From JTS-RE37 sp041743975 (GTDB lineage: Bacteria > Bacteroidota > Bacteroidia > Flavobacteriales > Flavobacteriaceae), in assembly GCA_041743975.1 (NCBI GenBank), contig JBGTLT010000117.1, forward strand, positions 1 through 53,713: a DNA stretch of 53,713 nucleotides, read 5' to 3'. Shown piece after piece: positions 43,688 through 52,374 of the stretch (positions are counted from its first letter, which is position 1; every line of letters starts with the position of its first letter). The notes beneath the pieces were generated by a model. The model was not told the DNA's origin. It worked only from the letters and a program-made list of their open reading frames with translations, and did not search any database. Position numbers and translations under genes: made by a program.

Positions 43688-44521
43688 CTATCTTTTTATG
43701 GGAAGGCCGCCCACCTTTTTCTGACGGAATTCGAATTCCTCATCGCTTTGGATCCCAAGGGCATCATAGATATATTTAAAGGTAGACAACAATTCGGGCC
43801 TGCCATCCACCATGGCCACATTGTGTTCAAAATGCGCACTGGGCTGGCCGTCTGCAGTGAGGATGGTCCACCCGTCCTTTAACTGCCTGATGTGCCGGGT
43901 CCCCATATTGATCATGGGTTCTATGGCTACCACCATCCCTTCCAAAAAGCGTTTACCCCGGCCCCTTTTGCCATAATTGGGCATTTCCGGGCTTTCATGC
44001 AATTTTTTTCCAAGCCCGTGCCCCACTAGTTCCCGGACTACACTGTACCCATGGCTCTCGCAATAATTTTGTATGGCGAAGCCCACATCCCCAACGCGGT
44101 TGCCAACCTTGAATTCCCGGATACCCATATAGAGTGATTCCCTGGTTACCTTCAATAATGTTTTGGTTTCGGCGGCGACTTCGCCTACCTCAAAGGTATA
44201 GGCATGGTCCCCGTAATATCCATTTTTAAGGGCCCCGCAGTCCACCGAAATGATATCGCCATCCCGCAGCGGCTCATCTGTGGGGATGCCGTGGACAACC
44301 TGGGCATTCGGACTCATATTCAGGGTGTTGGGGAAATCATACATTCCCAAAAAACCGGGAGTGGCACCCTGTTCCCGTATAAATTCCTCGGCCAGTTTAT
44401 CGAGGTAAAGCGCTGTTACGCCTGGTTTGATCTCAGCGGCCAGCATCCCAAGGGTCCTTGATACCACCAGGGCGCTTTCCCGCATCAATTCAATTTCTTC
44501 AGAGGATTTTATTTTAACCAT
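43688..44521 (-). CDS. map: Methionine aminopeptidase, type I
   Basis: Removes the initiator Met from new proteins; cytoplasmic di-metal enzyme. 277 aa. Seen: IKSSEEIELMRESALVVSRTL; HGIPTDEPLRDGDIISVDCGALKNGYYGDHAYTF with the two metal-ligand Asp; VGHGLGKKLHESPEMPNYG with the ligand His; MVVAIEPMINMG and FEHNVAMVDG with the two Glu-bearing segments. C-terminal ~25 residues beyond the core are charged. Perfect -7 box TACCTTTG only 5 nt upstream of the ATG. Confidence 0.97.
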   Translation of the reverse strand: MVKIKSSEEIELMRESALVVSRTLGMLAAEIKPGVTALYLDKLAEEFIREQGATPGFLGMYDFPNTLNMSPNAQVVHGIPTDEPLRDGDIISVDCGALKNGYYGDHAYTFEVGEVAAETKTLLKVTRESLYMGIREFKVGNRVGDVGFAIQNYCESHGYSVVRELVGHGLGKKLHESPEMPNYGKRGRGKRFLEGMVVAIEPMINMGTRHIRQLKDGWTILTADGQPSAHFEHNVAMVDGRPELLSTFKYIYDALGIQSDEEFEFRQKKVGGLPIKR

Positions 44522-44526
44522 AGGGG

Positions 44527-44534
44527 CAAAGGTA
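44527..44534 (-). promoter_or_regulatory. -7 promoter box abutting map
   Basis: TACCTTTG on the minus strand, 5 nt before the ATG; predicts a leaderless or nearly leaderless mRNA. Confidence 0.5.
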
Positions 44535-44573
44535 AAACTTTACTTTAAAATAGCCGGAAAGCGTCTGCATTTA

Positions 44574-44631
44574 CCTCACCCGAAATCGCTTAGGCGGTTT
44601 CGACCACTCCAGGGGAGAGGTGCCCCGGGGC
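44574..44631 (+). repeat. Palindromic intergenic repeat, copy C
   Basis: Reverse-oriented full copy of the 58-nt element at 8753-8810: on the minus strand GCCCCGGGGCACCTCTCC, then CGAAACCGC-ctaa-GCGATTTCG and GGTGAGG. Differences fall mainly in loops. Lies between map and gpmI. Confidence 0.85.
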
Positions 44632-44753
44632 ATTCTTTTGATTCAACAAAAAACAGTGGAACAAATCAAATGCCGCCCCTGCCCATTTGATCCTGGAACC
44701 GGTCTGCATTTTTTTACGATAAGGACGGAGACTGCAGTTATAGCACGGTAGCG

Positions 44754-46271
44754 CTATATCAGGCTCTTTTGTGTCATAACTTCCGGCTGCGGAATCCCCA
44801 TTAAATGAAGGATGGTTGGTGCAATATCACCGAGAACCCCTGGCCTTACCGATGTGATTTCCCCGCCTACGACGATGAGGGGTACCGGGTTGGTGGTATG
44901 TGCCGTATTCGGGGATCCATCCGGGTTGATCATTGTTTCACAGTTCCCGTGGTCTGCTATCACCAGGGTGATGTAGCCGTGTACCAGGGCGGTTGTGATT
45001 ACATCCCGGGCACAGGCATCTACCGTTTCACAGGCTATTATTGCCGCTGGCATACTACCCGTATGTCCCACCATATCCGGGTTCGCAAAATTGAGGCAGA
45101 TAAAATCGGCAGTCCCTTTTTCCAGTTCCGGGAGGATTGCGTCCCTGATCATATAGGCACTCATTTCGGGTTGGAGGTCATAGGTGGCTACTTTGGGTGA
45201 AGGGCATAATATCCTTTGTTCCCCGACAAATGGTACTTCCCGTCCTCCGTTGAAGAAAAAAGTTACATGAGGGTATTTTTCGGTCTCCGCGATCCGGATC
45301 TGTTTTTTTCCTGCCCGGGCAAGGATTTCCCCCAGCGTTTGCTGCAGGTTATCCTTTTCATATACCACTTTTATGTTCTTATAGGACTCATCGTAATTGG
45401 TGAGGGTAACATAATAGAGGCTGAGTTTATGCATGTTATATTCATGGTGGTCAAGCTGGGTTAACACCTGTGTAAGTTCCCGGCCACGGTCTGTCCTGAA
45501 ATTGAAAAAAATCACCACATCCCCGTCTGTGATCTTAGTTCGCGGATTGCCATTGTAGTCGGTGAGTACAGTGGGCTGGATAAACTCATCGGTAATGCCT
45601 TCGTCATAGCTCTTTTGGATGGTAGCAGCTATATTGACTGATTTCTCCCCTACCCCTTCAACCAAAAGATCATAGGCCAATTTTATACGCTCCCACCTGT
45701 TATCCCGGTCCATGGCATAATATCGCCCGATGACAGAGGCCAGCCGGGTCTTTTTCTCCGCGCAGTATTCCTCGAGGTCCTCCAGGAACAACTTCCCGCT
45801 TTTGGGATCCACATCCCGGCCATCGGTAAAGGCATGTACAAAGGATTTTTGTACCCCTGACTGTTCACTCACCGCAATCAGGCCTTTGAGGTGATCAATG
45901 TGGCTGTGAACCCCGCCATTGCTCAGCAACCCCAGGAAATGGACCGTTTTTCCCATGTCCCGTGCGTATGTAAATGCATCCCGTAGCACCGGCTCATCTC
46001 TCAGGGTATTATCCCGTACCGCCAGGTTGATCTTTGCCAGGTCCTGGTATATAATGCGCCCGGCACCCAGGTTCATATGGCCTACTTCACTATTGCCCAT
46101 TTGCCCTTCCGGCAATCCCACATTCAGGCCGTCAGTCCGGAGGGTGGTATTCGGGTACTTCCTATAGAGGGAATCGATAAAAGGGGTATTGGCGTGATCA
46201 ATTGCTGAAACTGACGGATCCGGGGAGATGCCCCATCCGTCCAGTATCATCAGCATTACCTTAGAACTCAT
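44754..46271 (-). CDS. gpmI: 2,3-bisphosphoglycerate-independent phosphoglycerate mutase
   Basis: Mn-dependent glycolytic mutase (alkaline phosphatase superfamily). 505 aa, normal. Seen: MLMILDGWGISPD; catalytic Ser in GQMGNSEVGHMNLGAGR; LLSNGGVHSHIDHLKGL; AFTDGRDVDPKSG; IGRYYAMDRDNRWERI; FFNFRTDRGRELTQ; CLNFANPDMVGHTG; ADHGNCETM. A -7 box is 16 nt upstream of the ATG. Confidence 0.97.
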   Translation of the reverse strand: MSSKVMLMILDGWGISPDPSVSAIDHANTPFIDSLYRKYPNTTLRTDGLNVGLPEGQMGNSEVGHMNLGAGRIIYQDLAKINLAVRDNTLRDEPVLRDAFTYARDMGKTVHFLGLLSNGGVHSHIDHLKGLIAVSEQSGVQKSFVHAFTDGRDVDPKSGKLFLEDLEEYCAEKKTRLASVIGRYYAMDRDNRWERIKLAYDLLVEGVGEKSVNIAATIQKSYDEGITDEFIQPTVLTDYNGNPRTKITDGDVVIFFNFRTDRGRELTQVLTQLDHHEYNMHKLSLYYVTLTNYDESYKNIKVVYEKDNLQQTLGEILARAGKKQIRIAETEKYPHVTFFFNGGREVPFVGEQRILCPSPKVATYDLQPEMSAYMIRDAILPELEKGTADFICLNFANPDMVGHTGSMPAAIIACETVDACARDVITTALVHGYITLVIADHGNCETMINPDGSPNTAHTTNPVPLIVVGGEITSVRPGVLGDIAPTILHLMGIPQPEVMTQKSLI

Positions 46272-46287
46272 ATGATGTGATTTACCT

Positions 46288-46295
46288 CAAAAATA
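46288..46295 (-). promoter_or_regulatory. -7 promoter box for gpmI
   Basis: TATTTTTG on the minus strand, 16 nt before the gpmI ATG. Confidence 0.5.
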
Positions 46296-46489
46296 GGGCG
46301 AATTACGAAGGAATACCACTATTCCTTTGCGGAATTATCAGGGAAGGTTTCCGAAGTATTAAAAATTTAACATTAGGCCGGAAGGATGTTAAAAATACGT
46401 TATTTAACTGTTAACACTGAAACAAATCCTTATAACGGTAGTCTATATTTATATAATCAATATCTATTCATCAATTAAATCAATTCATC

Positions 46490-46873
46490 ATGAGAAAAAC
46501 AATCCTATTGGTAGCTGCCATTTGTTGCATGGCGGTTACAGGCATTTATGCCAACAACGATGATTTCAAAGAAGTCCGTTCTGCCGCTGCGCTTGCAGAG
46601 ATTAACCCGTTTTGCAAGGCTATTATGCAGGGAGATCTTGCTACCGTACAACGTTTGATTGAATTAGGGGAGAATGTAAATCAAAAATCCCTGGGCAAGA
46701 CGCCGGCGATTTTTGCCGCCCGTTATAACCGGGCAGACATCCTGCAAGTACTGATTGATCATGGGGCTGATTTAAGTATCACCTGTGAAAAAGGTTTTAC
46801 AGCCAGGAAGCATGCCACCCTTTCCAATGCGCAGGCAGCCCTGGAAGTTCTTGAAAATGCAAAGAAGAGTTAA
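46490..46873 (+). CDS. Secreted ankyrin-repeat protein
   Basis: 127 aa. Signal peptide MRKTILLVAAICCMAVTGIYA, cleaved probably before NN. The mature part holds about three ankyrin repeats: NPFCKAIMQGDLATVQRLIE, GENVNQKSLGKTPAIFAARYNRADILQVLIDHGADLSI, and EKGFTARKHATLSNAQAALEVL. A small periplasmic protein-binding module; partner unknown. Monocistronic, with a strong terminator downstream; upstream has only TATATTTA, a near -7 box. Confidence 0.9.
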   Translation: MRKTILLVAAICCMAVTGIYANNDDFKEVRSAAALAEINPFCKAIMQGDLATVQRLIELGENVNQKSLGKTPAIFAARYNRADILQVLIDHGADLSITCEKGFTARKHATLSNAQAALEVLENAKKS

Positions 46874-46895
46874 GCGGGGGGTTTACTCATCAACC

Positions 46896-46935
46896 AAAAA
46901 ACCCTGTCCCAGGTTAGTGGGATCAGGGTTTTTTA
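46896..46935 (+). terminator. Strong rho-independent terminator after the ankyrin gene
   Basis: AAAAACCCTG-t-CCCA ... TGGG-at-CAGGGTTTTTT: outer and inner stems separated by small bulges, flanked by A-run and T-run, so it can act for both strands (including the 55-aa gene ending at 46995). Confidence 0.85.
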
Positions 46936-46994
46936 TTTTTCATTAATCTACTCCTAATAGTGTTCAGGTAAAAGAGTAAAAACACACACTAAAC

Positions 46995-47162
46995 TTAAAA
47001 GTCAAAACCAGTAAATGCCCTATACAAAAATGCATAGACGGCCATAAATAACATCAGCAAACAGAAAAAAGAATATATCTTTAAAAGGAATACCACAAAT
47101 GCCGGCCTGCAATCATCGAAGGCCTCCAGATAAAGGTCCTTAAAATGCATCAGCGTTCCCAT
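46995..47162 (-). CDS. Small single-span membrane protein, 55 aa
   Basis: ATG-started frame of 55 codons plus TAA on the minus strand. Soluble N-terminus MGTLMHFKDLYLEAFDDCR, then one hydrophobic helix ~21-47 (VVFLLKIYSFFCLLMLFMAV), ending RAFTGFDF. Likely inner membrane; no known family can be named with certainty. A perfect -7 box lies 68 nt upstream, and the bidirectional terminator after the ankyrin gene closes it. Codon use and the clean membrane profile argue for a real gene. Confidence 0.65.
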   Translation of the reverse strand: MGTLMHFKDLYLEAFDDCRPAFVVFLLKIYSFFCLLMLFMAVYAFLYRAFTGFDF

Positions 47163-47230
47163 ATAGTCTTATATTAAAAATGAAAGCTATATAGGTTAAT
47201 TCATGGGTTTGATTAAGATTTGGAGTAATG

Positions 47231-47238
47231 CAAAGATA
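47231..47238 (-). promoter_or_regulatory. -7 promoter box for the 55-aa membrane protein
   Basis: TATCTTTG on the minus strand, 68 nt upstream of the ATG and 44 nt past the end of the M48 peptidase gene. Confidence 0.45.
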
Positions 47239-47281
47239 CAAAAAAATTTGAAATATCCTAGGCGGCCTCCCTGTATAAATT

Positions 47282-48049
47282 TTACAGCTGCCCCTTGTAT
47301 TTGATGATGGCTTCCTGTATCTTCTGGATCCGGTTTTCAGGGTCGGGGTGGGTACTTTGAAATTCCGGCTGCCTGTTTGGCCCGGCGGCTTCCTTCAATA
47401 TTTCCATGACCCTTATCATTTCCTCCGGATCATAGCCCGCCTGTAGCATAAAGAGTACTCCCAGGTCGTCGCTTTCCAACTCATCGTCCCGCCCGTTGTT
47501 CAGCAGTGTATTCTGTCCGATGCTCCCAACGATACCTCCCGCATCAGCCCCCACACTGGCACCCATGGAGACGGTTTTCCAGAAATTGCCTTCCGCGATC
47601 CGTTCCGCTGAATGCCGGCCGATCACATGGCCTATTTCATGGCCCAGGACACCGGCCAATTGTGCCTCGTTCAGTTTGGAAAACAGGGCATAGGTTATAA
47701 AAACCGGCCCTCCCGGAAGGGCAAAGGCATTGAGGGTCTGGTCATCAGCCAGCAGGTGAAACTCATATTGATAGGGGGTTTCGCGGGCTATGCTGTTGTT
47801 CACCAATTTCCCGCCCACGGCATCCACCAGGGACTGCATGCGTTCATCGGGATACAGCCCGCCGAATTCCCTTGCGATTTCAGGGGCAGCCTGGAGCCCG
47901 ATAGCAATCTCCTCCTCGGGGGTCATATCAATGGTCTGTGTCCGCCCCGTATAGAGGTTTTCCTCCTTGCTGTTGCACCGTTGGACAAAGGCAAAGGCAA
48001 CAATGGCCAACCCTATAAATATCCTGATTTTCCAACTCCCTCTTCTCAT
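47282..48049 (-). CDS. M48 family zinc metallopeptidase
   Basis: 255 aa. N-terminal hydrophobic segment (~8-22) ends in VQRCNSK, possibly a non-canonical lipobox; exported or membrane-bound either way. Active site HEIGH at 137-141 inside LAGVLGHEIGHVIGRHSAERI; third ligand in DELESDDLGVLF. NAFALPGGPVFITYAL is the usual M48 segment before it. Resembles BepA/LoiP-like periplasmic quality-control proteases, without the TPR domain of BepA. Ends FQSTHPDPENRIQKI, as expected. 38 bp downstream of the M15 gene on the same strand. Confidence 0.92.
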   Translation of the reverse strand: MRRGSWKIRIFIGLAIVAFAFVQRCNSKEENLYTGRTQTIDMTPEEEIAIGLQAAPEIAREFGGLYPDERMQSLVDAVGGKLVNNSIARETPYQYEFHLLADDQTLNAFALPGGPVFITYALFSKLNEAQLAGVLGHEIGHVIGRHSAERIAEGNFWKTVSMGASVGADAGGIVGSIGQNTLLNNGRDDELESDDLGVLFMLQAGYDPEEMIRVMEILKEAAGPNRQPEFQSTHPDPENRIQKIQEAIIKYKGQL

Positions 48050-48087
48050 ACTATTAACGTGTTCCCGTTTATTGTAAAGTAAAAAAA

Positions 48088-48819
48088 CTATAACAGATCC
48101 GGGTTAATATCCAAAATATTATCCCTTATATAAGTGTTCACAAAACCCGTGGTGAAATGTTCGCTGCCAGTAAATTTCTCCTTTTCCAGGAGTTGCAGGA
48201 TATTTTTTTTCCTGAAGGCGGTAAGCATGGGAATCGAGATAGCGGCATAACTATAATGCCATGGTTCGTATTTAAACCCCTTGCGTTTGGGGTTATCGGT
48301 ATAGACGAGGGAAAAACCGCATGCTTCGGAATGGGCATCCATCCATTTCTTCAGGGCTTCAAACGGTCCGTCGGGCCCGAATTTTTCAGGATCCAGGACG
48401 TCCCCGCTTGCTTTTTGACTGCCGTCAACGATGTCGATGTCCGTACCCCAATGATGCCTGCTTGTCCCCGGTATCGTAGAGTATTCGATGATCCTGTCAA
48501 TGGCGGCCATGGGTTCCATGCCATCATCCGTGTAGGATTGGTATTTCCGTTCAAAAATGGCCTCCTGTTGCTCAAAACTTCGGTAGGACGATACGATCTG
48601 TATATCGATTCCGTCTGCCAGTGCTGATTCCCGCATGGCAACGAAAGCATCATGGGCCTCTTTTCGCAGGTTGATCCCTTTGCCATAAAGCGGGATGTCT
48701 TCCTTACCCATAAGCTCAGAAACAGGGTATTCCGTCTCCTGCATCCAAATGGTCCCCGGGATCACTGTCAATGCAAGGCCCGAAATACCGCTTTTCCTGA
48801 TAAATAATCTTCTCTGCAT
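48088..48819 (-). CDS. M15 family D-alanyl-D-alanine carboxypeptidase (VanY-like)
   Basis: 243 aa. N-terminus MQRRLFIRKSGISGLALTVIPG resembles a signal sequence, possibly Tat-like (RR at 3-4). Zinc enzyme that trims peptidoglycan stem peptides. Seen: QIVSSYRSFEQQEAIFERKY; metal site GTSRHHWGTDIDIVDG with His and Asp; C-terminal EPWHYSYA with the third His ligand. Complete catalytic set. Same strand as the M48 gene; the two may form a small envelope-maintenance operon. Confidence 0.92.
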   Translation of the reverse strand: MQRRLFIRKSGISGLALTVIPGTIWMQETEYPVSELMGKEDIPLYGKGINLRKEAHDAFVAMRESALADGIDIQIVSSYRSFEQQEAIFERKYQSYTDDGMEPMAAIDRIIEYSTIPGTSRHHWGTDIDIVDGSQKASGDVLDPEKFGPDGPFEALKKWMDAHSEACGFSLVYTDNPKRKGFKYEPWHYSYAAISIPMLTAFRKKNILQLLEKEKFTGSEHFTTGFVNTYIRDNILDINPDLL

Positions 48820-48900
48820 GTACTGCCTTTTAGTTTGTATGAAATAGCTCTTAAAGGACTAAAATTATAATCCTGTTGCCCCATCGGGCTTCGACTCCCT

Positions 48901-48925
48901 GCCCGCCCGGCTGAAGCCGGACGGG
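48901..48925. repeat. Palindrome in the gene-free stretch
   Basis: GCCCG-c-CCGGC-tgaa-GCCGG-a-CGGGC: 10 base pairs with one internal mismatch and a TGAA loop. Confidence 0.7.
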
Positions 48926-49003
48926 CCCGCTCCGGTACAGGCGTGCGCTCAGCCTGACATTCGATTGAAAGACACGTCCCGTTCAGGTGAGCGCTTAGCC
49001 AAA

Positions 49004-49042
49004 CTTAAACCTTAAACTTTAAATAACCTACATTGCCGACTG
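49004..49042. repeat. Direct repeat, left copy
   Basis: 39 nt matching 49209-49247 at 32 of 39 positions without gaps; contains AACTTTAA and CTACATTGCCGACTG. Confidence 0.65.
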
Positions 49043-49208
49043 CGACTGTAAACTGCGACTGTTATTGTTTACTGTTATTGCTTCAAGTCCCCTCAGCCTG
49101 CCACTGGCGTTCAACTTCTCAACTTTGACAAAAAACCTAAACTTCCGTGCCTCCAGTGGAAGTACGAAATACAAAGTCAAGGTTTAACGTTGCCCCTGAT
49201 CCAGAAAC

Positions 49209-49247
49209 CTTGAACATTGAACTTTAAGTAATCTACACTGCCAACTG
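49209..49247. repeat. Direct repeat, right copy
   Basis: Partner of 49004-49042; contains AACTTTAA and CTACACTGCCAACTG. Confidence 0.65.
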
Positions 49248-49587
49248 TTCACAGATTACCGATTAATGGTAAAGCTAAGGTATGAAGTATTTTAGGAAAT
49301 TTACGGGGGGACCCCGGGATTGGGACAGGAATATATTGGATTGCGCAAGGGTATTCCCCGGCAACAGGATTATGTCACCGTAATATTATTTTCATCCTGT
49401 CTGTAACTTTATCAAAAGCGCAAATTATGGCTCAAAAGACGATTGAAAGAATATAGGTTGTAAAGTTCCGGGAAAGGTATGTACAATGATGGTGTGTGCT
49501 ATTCTTCCTCACCTAACATCCTTATGTTCATTTAGAAAGCTTTAACCCAGGGATTAGAACATTCATAGTTAAATATCCGGTGAAGCG

Positions 49588-50745
49588 TCAATTAGATATA
49601 TAAAGATACCCCTGGTGTTTTTGTCGGATATCGTACATCGTAATGATATAGAAATAAATCCCTGATGCGAGTCCGGCTTGCTGCTGTACCACCAGGTTCC
49701 GGTTGGATTGCCCTATGAACTCATTTCGGTAATTATCTTTGGAATAGACCAATACCCCATAGCGGTTAAAGATCTGCAGGGAATTGCCGGGTGATTTCTC
49801 AATCCCGTCCAGGATCAGCAGATCATTGGCTCCATCCCCGTTCGGGGTCATAAAATAATTGGCCAGTTCGATGGTTTCATAGCTTTCCAGGGCATCGTCA
49901 TTCCCCCCGATAGTCAGTATCTCATAATCGTCCGGGACAAACAGCGCAGAGGTCACCGTTCCAAAGGCTAATCCGCCTGAGACCGCAGTGTTCCCCAGAT
50001 CCATCCATTGCCGGGTTTTCTTGTTCCACCCTACCACTTTCAGGTCGCTCAGGTAATCTCCCAACGAAGGGATATCGCTATACCCGTCCCAACTCAGGGT
50101 AACAAAGGAAGGTACCTCGCTTTCGAGTCGCCAGAATTCCTTATTGCTGACAGAGAGATAATCGGTTGCCCGCTTTTGGGTGCTGAAAATAGCGTCCAGG
50201 CTTTTGGAATTATTGGGATCTTCAAAGAAGTAGGCACATTTTGACATGGAATTGATCGCAGCTGAGGCGATGGTTAATGGTCTTAAGCGATCGGTATTCC
50301 CCACCGGGAAAACAAACTCGGATTTAAGGGTCATAGCGGCATACCCGTCTACCTTGGAAACATTGCTCTCCCCGGTATAGAACGAATTATCGTAAAAATT
50401 GGAGGAGATCAGGGCTGCATTCCGGGGGGTAAGGATATCCCCGGTTATCAGATTCCCATTGTTATTGATCCCGATGGATGTTTCCAGCACCAGGGAATCT
50501 TCCACTGCTACTTCCGCATCATAGAAGATGGGGGAAAATGTTCCTGAAACGGTTATTCGGCCGGTATCAGTATAAAAACCTACAAGTCCCAGGTTCTCTT
50601 CGAAGGCGGCGCTATTGATCAGGTCCATGTGAAAACCTACCTGGCCCGACTCATGGAGTTGCAAAGGGCCATAGTTATGCACCGCCTCCTGAGATCTCGC
50701 AACATAGCATAAACCGAGCAATATGGTTACTATCCATACTTTCAT
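49588..50745 (-). CDS. Secreted protein with type IX secretion type B sorting domain
   Basis: 385 aa. Signal peptide MKVWIVTILLGLCYVARSQ. The middle (~20-285) is beta-rich without a recognised family (VHNYGPLQLHESGQVGFHMDL, FVFPVGNTDRLRPLTIASAA). The last ~95 residues are a gliding-motility-associated type B C-terminal domain: ANYFMTPNGDGANDLLILDG, LQIFNRYGVLVYSKDNY, LASGIYFYIITM, GYLYISN. It is therefore exported by the type IX system and attached or released at the cell surface. Third gene of a tight operon after the fibre-like and collagen-like genes (4-bp gap). Confidence 0.92.
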   Translation of the reverse strand: MKVWIVTILLGLCYVARSQEAVHNYGPLQLHESGQVGFHMDLINSAAFEENLGLVGFYTDTGRITVSGTFSPIFYDAEVAVEDSLVLETSIGINNNGNLITGDILTPRNAALISSNFYDNSFYTGESNVSKVDGYAAMTLKSEFVFPVGNTDRLRPLTIASAAINSMSKCAYFFEDPNNSKSLDAIFSTQKRATDYLSVSNKEFWRLESEVPSFVTLSWDGYSDIPSLGDYLSDLKVVGWNKKTRQWMDLGNTAVSGGLAFGTVTSALFVPDDYEILTIGGNDDALESYETIELANYFMTPNGDGANDLLILDGIEKSPGNSLQIFNRYGVLVYSKDNYRNEFIGQSNRNLVVQQQAGLASGIYFYIITMYDIRQKHQGYLYISN

Positions 50746-50749
50746 AATC

Positions 50750-52369
50750 CTATCGTAATTTGTTTATCATAAAACTAGATTCTCCTGAACCGCTAAACCG
50801 CACCATTCCCGAATTTGCCTCCCGAAAGGTTCTGATTGTAATTATGTCATTGGTATTCAACTGCAAAATTTCATTGACGTGAATACTTGATTGTTCGTGG
50901 CCGTTTGTAAAACGAATAAATCCGGAAGCGCCTATTGCACCGATGGCAATTCCATTCACTGCGATCCGGGTGTTAACGTTTGTTCGTTGTTCTGAATTTC
51001 CGGAAGAGCTGATCCCCAGTAAGGAAAGATTCGCCCTGATATCGTATCTTCCCGCTTCCTTCACGATCAGGGTGTTGCCACTTACCTGGTAAAGGTTGTT
51101 GCCATCGTCTTTGTAGTTCTCCGTCCCGAAAATAGGAACAATGGTATTATCAATATTTAAGTCGGTAGCTGTATTGGTGTTGGTCCATCTCCCGCCATAA
51201 TTAATTTTTAAATACGCACCTCCATCGGATCCTGCTTTAATACTATTATTGGCATCGGTTGAAACGACCTTTGCGGTTTGGGTGGCATTGTTCTCATTCA
51301 TATAGCTTATAATACCTGTGGAAGCATTTTGACTCAAATTCGTAACAACTCCTGAATCGGATGAAGAGATTGAATTCCAGCTGCTGCCATCGCTTTGCAA
51401 CCATAGCGTATTTTGCGCACTAACCTGGCTTGTAATACCGCCACTACTATTGATATAGGTACTTATAGTCATGGCGGAATTTGTGGTATTTTTAATTACA
51501 TATATCCTTCCTGATGCACTGCTTGCCGCTGGCAGGGTGACACTTATGTTCGAATTTATGATAACGGTATAGTGGCTCTCATCAAGTGTTATATTACTAG
51601 TGGGCGTTATAGTGGCCGTGGACAATGATCCATTTATTTGCAAGGTAGAATTGGCCAGGGCACTCGTTGCAATACCAACACGGGGTTTGGCATTTTGTGC
51701 ATCTGAACTGCCCTGAATACGCATAAGTTCTTTTAACAACTGGTCTCGATAATCATATCTCTTGAATGTAAAGGGTTCCGCACCATCATCCCCGATTATA
51801 AATTCAACCTCACCATTATTGGCGGTGCCGGTAGATCCTATTTCAAACAGATCGGTTCCTGCGGCACTTCCTTTTAATCTGAAATTACCGTCTGAACTGG
51901 TGAAGAACATCGGTTTATAGAAACTTGCGGCATCTGCTTGAAATTGCAGGACAGAAACCCCATTGTTACCCTTTAGATAGGTAATATATTGGTTAGCGTT
52001 GGTGTAGTCGGGGTATGCCTGGACCAATCCAAGAGTTTGCCTTCTTCCCAACTGAATCATACTGGTATTGTTGGATCGCAGATCCATTGGGGCATCATTC
52101 GTTGTGCCCAGAAAGGAGGTTCCGGGTGCAGCCACATTGCCAGTCAACAACCAGTTGTCGTTATTGGACTTTACCCAGTTAGTACCGTCAAAAACATAAA
52201 GTCCTTTAAAATCGGTGTTATAAAGTAACGATCCTTCATAGGAACCAACGATAGCGTTCATTTCGGAAGTTGTGGCCTGTGTTAGTCCTAAAATCAAATT
52301 GGGATCTATTTGCGCACTTAAACCAAGGCAGGCAAGCAGGGCTATATATGTTAATTTGAATCGTATCAT
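50750..52369 (-). CDS. Secreted fibre-like protein with C1q/TNF-like C-terminal domain
   Basis: 539 aa. Signal peptide MIRFKLTYIALLACLGLSAQ. Residues ~40-66 (EGSLLYNTDFKGLYVFDGTNW) and ~72-110 (WLLTGN, FLGTTNDAPMDLRSN) resemble head segments of bacteroidete fibre/adhesin proteins. Residues 341-387 are a module shared with the collagen-like neighbour (21 of 47 identical). Residues ~400-539 look like a C1q/TNF-type jelly roll: VKEAGRYDIRANLSLLG, NTRIAVNGIAIG, SSIHVNEILQLNTNDIITIR, SSFMINKLR. Such domains usually trimerise. No type IX sorting domain at its C-terminus. 4 bp before the type B cargo gene and 5 bp after the collagen-like gene. Confidence 0.85.
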   Translation of the reverse strand: MIRFKLTYIALLACLGLSAQIDPNLILGLTQATTSEMNAIVGSYEGSLLYNTDFKGLYVFDGTNWVKSNNDNWLLTGNVAAPGTSFLGTTNDAPMDLRSNNTSMIQLGRRQTLGLVQAYPDYTNANQYITYLKGNNGVSVLQFQADAASFYKPMFFTSSDGNFRLKGSAAGTDLFEIGSTGTANNGEVEFIIGDDGAEPFTFKRYDYRDQLLKELMRIQGSSDAQNAKPRVGIATSALANSTLQINGSLSTATITPTSNITLDESHYTVIINSNISVTLPAASSASGRIYVIKNTTNSAMTISTYINSSGGITSQVSAQNTLWLQSDGSSWNSISSSDSGVVTNLSQNASTGIISYMNENNATQTAKVVSTDANNSIKAGSDGGAYLKINYGGRWTNTNTATDLNIDNTIVPIFGTENYKDDGNNLYQVSGNTLIVKEAGRYDIRANLSLLGISSSGNSEQRTNVNTRIAVNGIAIGAIGASGFIRFTNGHEQSSIHVNEILQLNTNDIITIRTFREANSGMVRFSGSGESSFMINKLR

Positions 52370-52374
52370 TAGGA

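Larger units (their letters stand above)
48820..49587. other. 768-bp gene-free stretch of degenerate repeats
   Basis: No credible ORF on either strand. It begins with a palindrome at 48901-48925 set in CTTCGACTCC ... GCTCAGCCTGACA, a motif pair I recall as common in flavobacterial intergenic DNA. It also has the direct repeat pair 49004-49042 / 49209-49247 and short repeats ACTGCGACTGT (twice, ~49039-49062) and TGTTATTG (twice). Confidence 0.75.
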
